Assembly: GCA_035266685.1 (NCBI GenBank)
Contig: DATFMX010000142.1
Span: 1-28,603 of the forward strand
DNA length: 28,603 nucleotides
Reading direction: 5' to 3'
Source: VRUE01 sp035266685
GTDB taxonomy: Bacteria; Actinomycetota; Thermoleophilia; Solirubrobacterales; 70-9
Both the position numbers and the translations under genes were made by a program. This document shows, piece by piece, positions 1 to 7,073 of this stretch. How positions within the stretch are numbered: the stretch's first letter is position 1; each line of letters starts with the position of its first letter. Under the pieces are notes generated by a model. The model was not told the origin of the DNA. It did no database searches and worked only from the letters and a program-made list of their open reading frames with translations.

Positions 1-1405
1 CCGGCATGATGTTCTGCGAGTCGTCGCCGGCGACCCGGCCGAGCTCCTCCAGCGCCGCCTTCACCGCGGCCTCGTCGCGCTCGGCCTTCCACTGCTCGAG
101 CGCCTCGACCCGCTCGCGCTCGACCTCGGGGTCGGGGGTGAGGATGCCGCCGTCGGCGCCCGCGGTCAGCGGCGAGTCCTCGCTCTCGGTGAAGCTGTTC
201 TGCCCGACCACCTTCTGCTCGCCGCTCTCGATCCGCGCGACCCGCTCGCGGTGCGACTCGACCAGGCGCGCCTTCATGTAGGGGACGGCGGCGACCGCGC
301 CGCCGTGCTCCTCGACCACCGCCATCTCGGCCCGGGCGCCCTCGGCCAACTCCTCGACCAGGCCGTCCATGACGACCGAGCCGGCGAAGATGTCGGGGTA
401 CTCGAGCAGGTCGGTCTCGTTCGCCAGCACCTGCTGGATGCGCAGGCTCCACTGCTGGTCCCAGGGGCGCGGCAGGCCCATCGCCTCGTTCCAGGCCGGC
501 AGCTGGATCGCCCGGGCTCGCGCGTCGCGCGAGAGCGTCACCGCCAGCGCCTCGAGCACGATCCGCTGGATGTTGTTCTCCGGCTGCGCCTCGGTCAGGC
601 CGAGCGAGTTGACCTGGACGCCGTAGCGGAAGCGCAGCATCTTCTCGTCGGTCACGCCGTAGCGCTCGCGGCCGATCTCGTTCCACAGCCGGCCCATCGC
701 GCGCAGCTTGGCGATCTCCTCGACCAGGCGGATGCCGGCGTTGACGAAGAAGGAGATGCGGCCGAAGACCCGGGGGAAGTCCGCGTCGGCGACCTGGCCG
801 CGCGCCTTCACTTCGTCGAGCACGGCGATCCCGGTCGAGAGCGCGTAGGCGATCTCCTGCACCGGCGTCGCCCCGGCCTCCTGCAGGTGGTAGCTACAGA
901 TGTTGGTCGGGTTCCACATCGGCGCCTCGTTGACGGTGAAGGCGACCATGTCGGCGATCAGCCGCATCGAGGGCTCGGGCGGGAAGGCGTAGGTGCCGCG
1001 CGAGAGGTACTCCTTGATGATGTCGTTCTGCGTCGTGCCCTGTAGCTGGGCGCGCTCGACGCCGTTCTCCTCGGCGACGGTGACGTAGAGGCCGAGCAGC
1101 CAGGCGGCGGTCGCGTTGATCGTCATCGAGGTGTTCATCTCATCCAGCGGGATTCCGTCGAAGAGCTGGTGCATGTCGCCCTTGTGGGCGATCGAGACGC
1201 CGACCTTGCCGACCTCGCCGCGGGCGAGCACGTGGTCGGGGTCATAGCCCGTCTGCGTCGGCAGGTCGAAGGCGACCGAGAGGCCGGTCTGGCCCTTTTT
1301 CAGGTTCTTGCGGTAGAGCTCGTTGGAGCGGCGCGCGTCGGAGTGCCCCGCGTAGGTGCGCATCACCCAGGGGCGGTCGCGCTCGGGCAGTCGGTGCTCG
1401 GCCAT
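1..1405 (-). CDS. meaA: Ethylmalonyl-CoA mutase (MeaA/Ecm-type acyl-CoA mutase), C-terminus beyond the window
   Basis: B12-dependent carbon-skeleton mutase of the methylmalonyl-CoA mutase family. The first 468 residues are present; the protein runs off the window start, so the cobalamin-binding C-terminus is not visible. Frame read by translating the minus strand from ATG at 1405. Family landmarks are GQTGLSVAFDLPTQTGYDPD near residue 41, NTSMTINATAAWLL, GTTQNDIIKEYLSRGT, SYHLQEAGATPVQEIAYAL, RFRYGVQVNSLGLTEAQPEN and WSLRIQQVLANETDLLEYPD. The N-terminus and these blocks recall streptomycete MeaA (ethylmalonyl-CoA mutase) more than the large or small subunit of a heterodimeric methylmalonyl-CoA mutase. 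A ccr gene 1.5 kb away, its partner in the ethylmalonyl-CoA pathway, supports this. A TAAGAT -10 lies 8 nt before the ATG. The acyl-CoA specificity is inferred, and another acyl-CoA mutase remains possible. Confidence 0.82.
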   Translation of the reverse strand, partial: MAEHRLPERDRPWVMRTYAGHSDARRSNELYRKNLKKGQTGLSVAFDLPTQTGYDPDHVLARGEVGKVGVSIAHKGDMHQLFDGIPLDEMNTSMTINATAAWLLGLYVTVAEENGVERAQLQGTTQNDIIKEYLSRGTYAFPPEPSMRLIADMVAFTVNEAPMWNPTNICSYHLQEAGATPVQEIAYALSTGIAVLDEVKARGQVADADFPRVFGRISFFVNAGIRLVEEIAKLRAMGRLWNEIGRERYGVTDEKMLRFRYGVQVNSLGLTEAQPENNIQRIVLEALAVTLSRDARARAIQLPAWNEAMGLPRPWDQQWSLRIQQVLANETDLLEYPDIFAGSVVMDGLVEELAEGARAEMAVVEEHGGAVAAVPYMKARLVESHRERVARIESGEQKVVGQNSFTESEDSPLTAGADGGILTPDPEVERERVEALEQWKAERDEAAVKAALEELGRVAGDDSQNIMP

Positions 1406-1413
1406 CGCCCTGA

Positions 1414-1419
1414 ATCTTA
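1414..1419 (-). promoter_or_regulatory. -10 box of the mutase gene, near-leaderless
   Basis: TAAGAT on the minus strand ends 8 nt before the ATG at 1405. No Shine-Dalgarno sequence fits in between. This matches the spacing at other genes here. Confidence 0.5.
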
Positions 1420-1484
1420 TTTGGCTGGGCGGGAAAGACGGCGTTCATCGGTCACGCGGCGCATCTTTCGCCCGATTTCGTGTT

Positions 1485-1490
1485 TAGGCT
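1485..1490 (+). promoter_or_regulatory. -10 box of the secreted-protein gene, leaderless geometry
   Basis: TAGGCT is followed by 6 nt and then GTG at 1497, which is directly followed by ATG at 1500. The transcription start would fall on the start codon. No clear -35 is visible. Confidence 0.5.
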
Positions 1491-1496
1491 GCCGAG

Positions 1497-2192
1497 GTGA
1501 TGAAGGGACGAATCGCAATCGTGTGCGCCTGCCTGCTGGGCGTCCTGGCCCTCGCGGGGAGCGCCGCCGCGGGCGCGATCGGCCTCTACCGCAACAACAT
1601 GGAGTCGACCGGCCTGCAGGCGCAGATCGTCAACTTCGCCGGCGAGCGCTGCCAGCGCGGCGGCTCCGGCCACGCCTTCCGCATCTTCGTCGGCAAACAG
1701 ACCAAGGAATGCGCCTACCGCACGCCGGTGATCGGCCGCGACCTCGAAGTCGCGGCGGTCGGCCGCGTGCTCCAGGGCACGCCGAAACCGGTCCAGCACA
1801 AGGCCTTCCTGGCGCTGAACGTTCGCGCCGGGGGCGCCGGCGCTCGCTACCAGCTCACCGTCTTCCCGCTCCAGCACAAGGCCCAGCTGCGCCGCTACAC
1901 CGGCGAAGGCCAGGTCAAGTACGTGCGTGTCGCGCGCTCGATCCGCACGCAGGGGATCAACCGGCCGAACGAACTTCGGCTGCGCGCCTTCAACGCCACC
2001 AACGGGCCCGAAAAGGGCAAGTGCCATGTCGTCGCCTGGGTCGGCAAACAGCTCGTCGCCGACTTCACCGACCCCGCCTCGGGCGAGCTGCAGGGCCGCA
2101 CCGCGGGCTTCGCACTAGGCGCCGCCGGCAACGCCAAGGGCACGCTAGGCAGCTTCGACGACGTAGTAGTCCGAGTCCCAAGCCCCTACTAG
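1497..2192 (+). CDS. Secreted hypothetical protein, possible jelly-roll (LamG-like) fold
   Basis: A 231-residue protein with a classical signal peptide: MMKGR, a hydrophobic stretch at residues 6-20 and an AAA-G cleavage region near residues 23-26. The mature part is beta-rich. It ends with a block (NELRLRAFN, WVGKQLVADFTD, GRTAGFALG, FDDVVV) that resembles the C-terminal strands of laminin-G/concanavalin-like domains of bacterial exported proteins. That resemblance is by eye only, and no catalytic residues are recognised. Three cysteines occur in the mature region. The start is either GTG 1497, 6 nt after a TAGGCT box, or the next codon, ATG 1500. A hairpin follows the stop codon directly, so the gene is probably monocistronic. 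Function unknown. Confidence 0.7.
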   Translation: MMKGRIAIVCACLLGVLALAGSAAAGAIGLYRNNMESTGLQAQIVNFAGERCQRGGSGHAFRIFVGKQTKECAYRTPVIGRDLEVAAVGRVLQGTPKPVQHKAFLALNVRAGGAGARYQLTVFPLQHKAQLRRYTGEGQVKYVRVARSIRTQGINRPNELRLRAFNATNGPEKGKCHVVAWVGKQLVADFTDPASGELQGRTAGFALGAAGNAKGTLGSFDDVVVRVPSPY

Positions 2193-2194
2193 GG

Positions 2195-2243
2195 GCCGAC
2201 GGGCCTAAAACCCACCTATTTGGTGGCTTTTAGGCCCATCGGC
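2195..2243. terminator. Long hairpin after the secreted-protein gene
   Basis: An inverted repeat of about 22 nt per arm with two mismatches and a 5-nt TATTT loop starts 3 nt after the stop at 2192. The core GGGCCTAAAA pairs with TTTTAGGCCC. No U-tract follows, so this is not a textbook intrinsic terminator. It ends 25 nt before the predicted clpS start. Confidence 0.55.
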
Positions 2244-2255
2244 GGGGATTTCTCT

Positions 2256-2261
2256 CATAAT
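2256..2261 (+). promoter_or_regulatory. -10 box of clpS
   Basis: CATAAT overlaps the upstream candidate ATG at 2260. It is followed by 7 nt and then an in-frame ATG at 2269. This spacing favours the second ATG as a leaderless start. Confidence 0.45.
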
Positions 2262-2268
2262 GGCGGCG

Positions 2269-2556
2269 ATGTCGACGACGATCGAGAAGCCGCGGCAGGC
2301 GGGGCCGGGCTCTGGGCTGGGGGGCGAGTGGCGGGTGATCGTGCGCAACGACAACCACAACACCTTCGAACATGTCGCCGAGACGCTGGCGCGGGTGATC
2401 CCCGGGGTGACCGTCGCGCGCGGCCACGAGATCGCCCAGGCGATCCACCGGACCGGCCAGGCGATCGTCTGGTCGGGCCAGCGCGAGCCCGCCGAGCACT
2501 ACTGGGAGCAGCTCAGCGCCGCCGGCCTGACGATGGCCCCGCTCGAGCGCGGCTGA
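2269..2556 (+). CDS. clpS: ATP-dependent Clp protease adaptor ClpS
   Basis: ClpS delivers N-degron substrates to the ClpAP/ClpCP protease by binding destabilising N-terminal residues. The 95-residue product has a disordered N-terminal tail of about 20 residues. The conserved WRVIVRNDNHNTFEHV block follows and carries the N-D-x-H/N-T-F signature of the substrate pocket. The ARGHEIAQAIHRTGQAIVW helix-strand supplies the pocket histidine. Length is normal for actinobacterial ClpS. ATG at 2260 is in frame and would add MAA, but the -10-like CATAAT overlaps it, so ATG 2269 is preferred. ClpC and ClpP are not in the window. No operon partner is visible; the next gene is convergent. Confidence 0.93.
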   Translation: MSTTIEKPRQAGPGSGLGGEWRVIVRNDNHNTFEHVAETLARVIPGVTVARGHEIAQAIHRTGQAIVWSGQREPAEHYWEQLSAAGLTMAPLERG

Positions 2557-2584
2557 CACATGACGCCGCCGCGTCCGGGGGCGG

Positions 2585-2878
2585 CTACTCAGCAGCGACG
2601 AGGGTGTGCCAGGCGGGCAGCAGCGGCAGGTCGTAGAAGTCGATGACCGCCGCGCGGGCGGTCTCGATCTCGGGCGAGAACCAGTAGCGTTCGAAGTCGC
2701 TGCGGCTCTCCCAGAGCGAGCTCTGGACGAAGTGCAGCGGGTCGTCGATCGAACGGGTGAGCGACCAGCTCTTGGCGCCGAAGGCGGGCATCCGCGCCGC
2801 CGCCGGTTCCCAGAGGTCGAGCCAGCGGTCGGCCTTGAAGGGGGCGATCCGCCAGTCCAGGGTGCAGACCTCAACCAT
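2585..2878 (-). CDS. Small dimeric alpha/beta-barrel-like protein (ABM-like), co-transcribed with ccr
   Basis: A 97-residue soluble protein starting with MVEVCTLDWRIAPFKADRW and ending in LPAWHTLVAAE. The strand-helix-strand pattern with aromatic SLWESRSDFERYWFSPE recalls stress-response A/B-barrel or antibiotic-biosynthesis-monooxygenase-like proteins. That assignment is by pattern only. The ATG lies just 2 nt downstream of the ccr stop codon on the same strand, so it is almost certainly translated from the ccr mRNA. A longer open frame runs upstream through ccr in another frame; it was rejected because ccr is unambiguous. Function unknown. The context suggests a role tied to crotonyl-CoA reductase or its substrates. 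Confidence 0.68.
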   Translation of the reverse strand: MVEVCTLDWRIAPFKADRWLDLWEPAAARMPAFGAKSWSLTRSIDDPLHFVQSSLWESRSDFERYWFSPEIETARAAVIDFYDLPLLPAWHTLVAAE

Positions 2879-2880
2879 CT

Positions 2881-4143
2881 CTACGCTCCTACCTCGGCCC
2901 GGATCGCGCCGGGGCCGCCCTCGTTGTTTCCCTCGTCCTCGGACTCCGCTCCGACCAGGATCGAGATCTTGCCCAGATGCTTGTTTTCGTGCAGCAGCTG
3001 GTGCGCCTCGGGGACGCCCTCGAAGCCCATCGTCTTCCAGAGCACCGGCCGCACCTTGTTCTCGGCCATCAGCTGGTTGGCGCGCATGCACTCGTACGCG
3101 TTGGCGAAGTGCGAGCCGATGATCTGCTTCTGGCGCATCCACAGGTAGCGCACATCGAAGTCGAGCTGGAAGCCCGAGGTGGCGCCGCAGATGACGACTT
3201 TGCCGAACGGCTTGACGACGAAGACCGAGGTCGGGAAGGTCGCCTGGCCGACATGCTCGAAGACGATGTCGGGGGCGTCGCCGAGGATCTCTTTGACCCG
3301 CTTGGCGAAGCCGCGCGAGGCCTGGAAGCGCTCCTTGTCGGCCGCCTTGTCGGCGAGGTTCTCCGGCGTGCGCATCATCTCGCCGAACTCGCGCCGGTTG
3401 ATGTAGTCGACCGCGCCGAGCTGCTTGACCAGCTCGCCCTTCTCGTCGGAGGAGACGACGCCGATCGCGTTGGCGCCGGCCGCCTTGCAGAGCTGGGTGG
3501 CGAAGACGCCGAGGCCGCCGGCCGCGCCCCAGATCAGCACGTTGTGGCCGGGCTGCAGCTTGCACTGGTCGATCAGCATCCGGTAGGCGGTGAAGTAGGT
3601 CAGCCCGTAGGCGGAGGAGTCGACCCAGGAGAGGTTCTGCGGGCGGGGGAGGAGCTGCTGCGCCTGCACCTTGGTGAACTGGGCGAAGGAGCCCCAGGTC
3701 GTCTCGTAGCCCCAGATCTGCTGGCTCGGCGCGGCCAGCGGGTCGAGCCCGTGTACCTCGACGTCCTCGTAGGAGGCCTGGTTGCAGTGGACCACGACCT
3801 CGTCGCCCGGCTTCCAGCGGGTGACGCCCTCGCCGACCTTCCAGACGATCCCCGAGGCGTCGGAGCCGCCGATGTGGTGGCCGAACTCGGGGTGGTCGCC
3901 GTAGGGGAAGACCGAGACCGGCTCGCCCAGCGCCGCCCAGACGTTGTTGAAGTTGACCCCGGCGGCCATCACCCGCACGATCACCTCGAAGGCGCCGGGC
4001 TCGGGCACCTCGATCTGCTCAAGCTGGAAGGCGTCGGTCGGTTCGCCCTGGCGCTCCTCGCGGATCACCCACGCCGCCATCGTCTCCGGCAGCGTCCCGG
4101 GCTCCACATCCAACTTCGCGACTGCGCTCGTGTCGACTGCCAA
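2881..4143 (-). CDS. ccr: Crotonyl-CoA carboxylase/reductase
   Basis: Ccr reductively carboxylates crotonyl-CoA with NADPH and CO2 to ethylmalonyl-CoA, the key step of the ethylmalonyl-CoA pathway and a source of polyketide extender units. The 420-residue protein is an MDR-superfamily reductase. It shows NFNNVWAALGEPVSVF, the IWGYETTWGSFAQF block with its conserved Glu, the Rossmann motif IWGAAGGLGVFATQLCKAAGA, FEHVGQATFP, and IIGSHFANAYE. The Asn, aromatic-Glu and His positions known to hold CO2 in characterised Ccr enzymes appear present; the aromatic one is Tyr here. The start is TTG 4143, chosen because GGAGG lies 6 nt upstream and the family N-terminus precedes MAAWVIREE. It forms a two-gene unit with the small downstream ORF. 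A mutase that would act downstream lies 1.5 kb away. Confidence 0.95.
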   Translation of the reverse strand: MAVDTSAVAKLDVEPGTLPETMAAWVIREERQGEPTDAFQLEQIEVPEPGAFEVIVRVMAAGVNFNNVWAALGEPVSVFPYGDHPEFGHHIGGSDASGIVWKVGEGVTRWKPGDEVVVHCNQASYEDVEVHGLDPLAAPSQQIWGYETTWGSFAQFTKVQAQQLLPRPQNLSWVDSSAYGLTYFTAYRMLIDQCKLQPGHNVLIWGAAGGLGVFATQLCKAAGANAIGVVSSDEKGELVKQLGAVDYINRREFGEMMRTPENLADKAADKERFQASRGFAKRVKEILGDAPDIVFEHVGQATFPTSVFVVKPFGKVVICGATSGFQLDFDVRYLWMRQKQIIGSHFANAYECMRANQLMAENKVRPVLWKTMGFEGVPEAHQLLHENKHLGKISILVGAESEDEGNNEGGPGAIRAEVGA

Positions 4144-4149
4144 AACCTT

Positions 4150-4154
4150 CCTCC
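4150..4154 (-). promoter_or_regulatory. Shine-Dalgarno deciding the TTG start of ccr
   Basis: GGAGG on the minus strand lies 6 nt before TTG at 4143. It is one of the few strong ribosome sites in the window and indicates a leadered mRNA for ccr. Confidence 0.7.
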
Positions 4155-4180
4155 GTAGGGTCTCGTTTGCGGGCGCGCGA

Positions 4181-4186
4181 ATCCTA
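4181..4186 (-). promoter_or_regulatory. Candidate -10 box of ccr
   Basis: TAGGAT on the minus strand lies between the 4196-4245 hairpin and the ccr ribosome site. It would give a leader of roughly 30 nt. No clear -35 is seen. Confidence 0.4.
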
Positions 4187-4195
4187 GTTGAGAGA

Positions 4196-4245
4196 GACGC
4201 ATCCGACTTTCACCCCACCAGAGGGGGATGAAAGTCGGATGCGTC
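4196..4245. repeat. Palindromic intergenic element, copy A
   Basis: A near-perfect inverted repeat with arms of about 23 nt starting GACGCATCCGACTTTCA and a short CCAGA-like loop. It lies 29 nt downstream of the rmuC stop and upstream of the ccr promoter. A homologous copy with the same outer sequence and the same CACCAG centre is at 19422-19469. No T-tract adjoins it. It may act as a terminator, an RNA-stability hairpin or a REP-like repeat. Confidence 0.8.
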
Positions 4246-4274
4246 GCAGGCAGGCCTGAGTTTCGCGAGCCTTC

Positions 4275-5507
4275 TCAGGCTGCGTTCGAGTTGTTCCGCA
4301 TTTGCTCGCCCGCTTCGCGATAGCGCTCGGCGATGTCGATCACGTCCTCCCGTGGAGCCTCGATCTCCTTGATCCCGGGCTCGATCGACTTGCTCGGCGT
4401 GAACTCGGCCAGTGGCTTGACGATCTGCTGCCAGATCAGGCCGTGGGAAGTGGTCATTGCCGCCCCTTTGTCGAAGGCGGTGACCGATTCCGCCAGCTTC
4501 TTGCCCAGCTTGGCGTAGTTGTCCAGGAACTTGCCCATCGCATCTGCCATCAGGTGACCGCGGCTGAGCAGCTCCTCGACGTGCTCCTCTTTGCGCTCGG
4601 CATGGCACAACTCCGCGATCAGCATCAGCGAGAGGGCCAGCTGGGAGGGAGTGACGACGCAGACCCGGTGCGTGTTGAAGAACTTGGCGCCATCGAAGTC
4701 ATCGAGCGCGCCCAGCGCGTGGATCGCCCCCTCGACCGGCACGTACATCAGCGTCAGGCTCGGGCTGCGGTCGAGGTCGCGCCAGTAGTCCTTGCTCGCC
4801 AGTGACTTGGCGTGCTCGCGCAGTTTGCGTCCGAAGGGCTTGAGGTGCTCGGGATCGCCTGCGGCGAGCGCCTCCGAGAGGCCGCTGAGCCCCGGGTCGT
4901 TGGCCAGTTTCGAGTCGACCGCAACGACTGGTCCGCCGAGCCGGACGATGAAATCGACCCGCTGCAGGCCATCCGGCCCGGGCCGCGCTTGTCGATCGAA
5001 ATCCCGCCCTTCCTCGAGGCCGAGGGAGATCAGCTGGTTCCGCAGAGCGAGCTCGCCGAAGGCGCCGCGGCCCTGCGGGTTGGCGATTTGGCGAGTCCAA
5101 TCCAGCAGCGTCGTCTCGATCCGTTGGTTGCTCCCCGCCGCTTCAAGGGTCTGCTTGGTCAGCTGATCCTGCTTCTCCCTGAAGTCGTCGATCGCCTTCT
5201 TCATCACCTTCAGCTCGCCGGCTTGGTCGGCGACCGTCTCGCGGTCTTTGGCTTGCTGCTTGCGGGCCTCGGAAAGGTCGCGGTCGCGGTCGGCGACGAT
5301 CCTCTTCTCGGCTGCGAGCTGCTCGTCTCTACCGCGCAACTCGACCTTCAGGGCTTGCAGTTCGGAGCCCCGTTCCGCGGCGCTTCCGAGCTCTTCCTCA
5401 GCGACTTGCAGCTTCCCTTCGGCGGCCCGAGTAGCGGCCTGGCGCTGCGCGGCGAAGGCGATGGCGACGCAGAGACCGAGGATGCAGATGAGCGCGAGGG
5501 CGATCAT
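4275..5507 (-). CDS. rmuC: RmuC family DNA recombination protein
   Basis: RmuC-family proteins are predicted nuclease-like factors that limit inverted-repeat recombination. The 410-residue product begins with a membrane anchor (residues 1-20, MIALALICILGLCVAIAFAA). A charged coiled coil follows at about residues 25-125, rich in Glu, Lys, Arg and Gln. The RmuC domain spans about residues 140-390, with GRGAFGELALRNQL, RVDFIVRLGGPVVAVDSKLA, LMYVPVEGAIHAL and VVTPSQLALSLMLIAELCHAE. The conserved VDSK element is the likely PD-(D/E)XK-type acidic/lysine pair. The ATG start at 5507 places the anchor at the N-terminus, as in the family. Palindromic copy A lies 29 nt past its stop. Confidence 0.9.
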   Translation of the reverse strand: MIALALICILGLCVAIAFAAQRQAATRAAEGKLQVAEEELGSAAERGSELQALKVELRGRDEQLAAEKRIVADRDRDLSEARKQQAKDRETVADQAGELKVMKKAIDDFREKQDQLTKQTLEAAGSNQRIETTLLDWTRQIANPQGRGAFGELALRNQLISLGLEEGRDFDRQARPGPDGLQRVDFIVRLGGPVVAVDSKLANDPGLSGLSEALAAGDPEHLKPFGRKLREHAKSLASKDYWRDLDRSPSLTLMYVPVEGAIHALGALDDFDGAKFFNTHRVCVVTPSQLALSLMLIAELCHAERKEEHVEELLSRGHLMADAMGKFLDNYAKLGKKLAESVTAFDKGAAMTTSHGLIWQQIVKPLAEFTPSKSIEPGIKEIEAPREDVIDIAERYREAGEQMRNNSNAA

Positions 5508-5562
5508 CCACCCAGCATTGCAATCGGACCGGCGGCAGAGTCAAATCTGCAAGGGCGCTTGC

Positions 5563-6081
5563 TCAGGGAAGGAGAACGTCGTTCTGGGACGACGTCCGGA
5601 ACGGGCCGACGACGAGCCTTGCCGGCTTGGCGCTCGGGATGTCGGCGGCGCTGACGCGGTAGACGCCGGTCGGCAGGATCGCCTGCATGTTGATGTTGTT
5701 GTTGGCGTAGAGCGGCTTCGAGGTGAGGTCTTTGCCGCTGCCCCGCACCCGCAGGTGCGAGTCGACGGTGGTCAGGTTGGCGGCGACGAAGACGACGTCG
5801 AGCGGCCCGCCGGAGCGTACCGGCGGCTGGCTCGTGTGGGCGTTCTGCGGGATCTGCTGGGTCGGTTCGGGCCCGACCGCGATCCGCGGCGGCTGCACCC
5901 TGACCTCGCCGTCGCTGACCGTGACGCTGACCCGGGTGGGCGGCTGGGGCCGCGGGTCGTTGGCGTGCGTTTCGGTCCCGCAGCCGGCGCCGAGCAGGGC
6001 GCTCGCGCCGAGCCCGAGGGACACGGCGGCCACCGACACGCGCGGCGCCGCGAACAGTCGCCTGCCTCTCCAACGACCCAT
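5563..6081 (-). CDS. Putative exported lipoprotein, unknown function
   Basis: A 172-residue protein with an Arg-rich N-terminus (RWRGRR), a hydrophobic stretch at about residues 15-32 and Cys34 in LLGAGC. This looks like a lipoprotein or Tat-lipoprotein signal, although the lipobox is imperfect. A Pro-rich segment follows (DPRPQPPTR, then VQPPRIAVGPEP). The C-terminal half is beta-rich with TVDSHLRVRGSGKDL and a YANNNINMQAILPTGVYRVS block that might be an Ig-like fold. No homologue is recognised. The start is ATG 6081. The TAGATT -10 box overlaps the stop codon of the upstream ygfZ-like gene, so it can be transcribed independently of it. Confidence 0.7.
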   Translation of the reverse strand: MGRWRGRRLFAAPRVSVAAVSLGLGASALLGAGCGTETHANDPRPQPPTRVSVTVSDGEVRVQPPRIAVGPEPTQQIPQNAHTSQPPVRSGGPLDVVFVAANLTTVDSHLRVRGSGKDLTSKPLYANNNINMQAILPTGVYRVSAADIPSAKPARLVVGPFRTSSQNDVLLP

Positions 6082-6089
6082 CGCTGCGG

Positions 6090-6095
6090 AATCTA
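6090..6095 (-). promoter_or_regulatory. -10 box built on the ygfZ stop codon
   Basis: TAGATT on the minus strand uses the TAG stop of the upstream gene (6093-6095). It ends 8 nt before the lipoprotein ATG at 6081. Confidence 0.5.
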
Positions 6096-7046
6096 GCCGA
6101 ACGGCAGGTCGATGACGCGAGCCGTAACGCCATCTTCACCTACGGCGAGCTCACCGCCCGGCTCGGCCTCGCGGCGAACGACCGCCAGCGCGATCGGCCC
6201 GCGGGCGGGGGAGAGGGCGGCGCTGCCGACCCGCCCGACCTCCTTCTCGCCCAGTCGCAGGCTCTCTCCCGGCGCTGCGGGCGCGCTCAGCTCGAGCCCG
6301 CGAAGGTGGCGGTTCGGCCGGCCCTTGTAGTGGAGCCGGGCGACCGGCTCCTGGCCGATGTAGCAGCCCTTGGTGAAGCTGACCGCGCGCTCGACGATGC
6401 CGGCCTCGGCGGGCATCGTCTCGGCGCTCATCTCGGCGCCGAAGCGCGGCGTTCCGGCCTCGATCCGCAGCACCTCGGCCGCCCCGGCGCCGACCTCCGC
6501 CGCGCCCGCGGCGAGCAGCGCCTCGCGCAGCTTCGCCGCGTCGGCCGCCTTGGCGATCAGGTCGATCCCGGCGTCGGTCCCCACGGCGAGGCACTCGACG
6601 CCCTCGATCGCGGTCGGCTCGCAGGCGAACTCGGGCAGCGCCGCCGTGCCTGCGACCTCGACGCTGCGCGGCCCGAGCAGCGAGAGGATCGCCCGCTCGC
6701 CGCTGACGTCGGCGACGGTGACCTCGCGGCCGATCTTGTACATCTCGAGGTGGCGCAGCGCCGCCGCCAGCGCGACCGCCTCGGTGTCGATCCAGAAGTC
6801 CTCGCCGGCCGTGCGCAGCAGCCGCATGTCGGCCTGCATGTGGCCCTTGCGGTCGAGCAGCGCCGCGTACTGGCCCTCGCCGGGCGCCAGTGCCTCGACG
6901 TCGTTGGTCAGCTGGCCCTGCAGGTAGTCGGCGGCCTCCGGGCCGCTGAGGATCAGCTTGCCGCGCTCGGAGCGGTCGAGCAGGCCGCACTCCTCGCGCA
7001 GCTGCCGGTACTGGGCGTCGAGCTCGACCGCGATCGCATCGCTCAT
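6093..7046 (-). CDS. ygfZ: YgfZ/GcvT-type folate-binding protein
   Basis: A tetrahydrofolate-binding protein of the YgfZ/IBA57 family, which supports assembly or repair of certain Fe-S clusters. The 317-residue product carries the family signature KGCYIGQEPVARLHYKGR (K-G-C-Y-x-G-Q-E) and the N-terminal GcvT-like fold with LSGPEAADYLQGQLTNDV and GQYAALLDRKGHMQADMRLL. The start is ATG 7046, because TACAAT lies exactly 6 nt upstream. An in-frame extension to 7106 exists but would cross that promoter. The gene is divergent from mntR, with an inverted repeat between them. The window's radical-SAM enzyme FbiC is a plausible Fe-S client, but that link is speculative. Confidence 0.9.
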   Translation of the reverse strand: MSDAIAVELDAQYRQLREECGLLDRSERGKLILSGPEAADYLQGQLTNDVEALAPGEGQYAALLDRKGHMQADMRLLRTAGEDFWIDTEAVALAAALRHLEMYKIGREVTVADVSGERAILSLLGPRSVEVAGTAALPEFACEPTAIEGVECLAVGTDAGIDLIAKAADAAKLREALLAAGAAEVGAGAAEVLRIEAGTPRFGAEMSAETMPAEAGIVERAVSFTKGCYIGQEPVARLHYKGRPNRHLRGLELSAPAAPGESLRLGEKEVGRVGSAALSPARGPIALAVVRREAEPGGELAVGEDGVTARVIDLPFG

Positions 7047-7052
7047 GTGTCG

Positions 7053-7058
7053 ATTGTA
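7053..7058 (-). promoter_or_regulatory. -10 box of ygfZ, leaderless geometry
   Basis: TACAAT on the minus strand is followed by CGACAC (6 nt) and then ATG 7046. This sets the start codon. Confidence 0.6.
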
Positions 7059-7073
7059 GGAACCCACCCAGGG

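Noticed and set aside
251..1045. 264-residue open frame on the plus strand at the window start
   Set aside because: It is the complement of the acyl-CoA mutase gene, with repetitive Arg/Asp/His/Leu composition and no domain.
2585..3565. 326-residue frame extending the small ccr-linked gene upstream through ccr
   Set aside because: The upstream part is ccr in the wrong frame. The true start is ATG 2878, right after the ccr stop.
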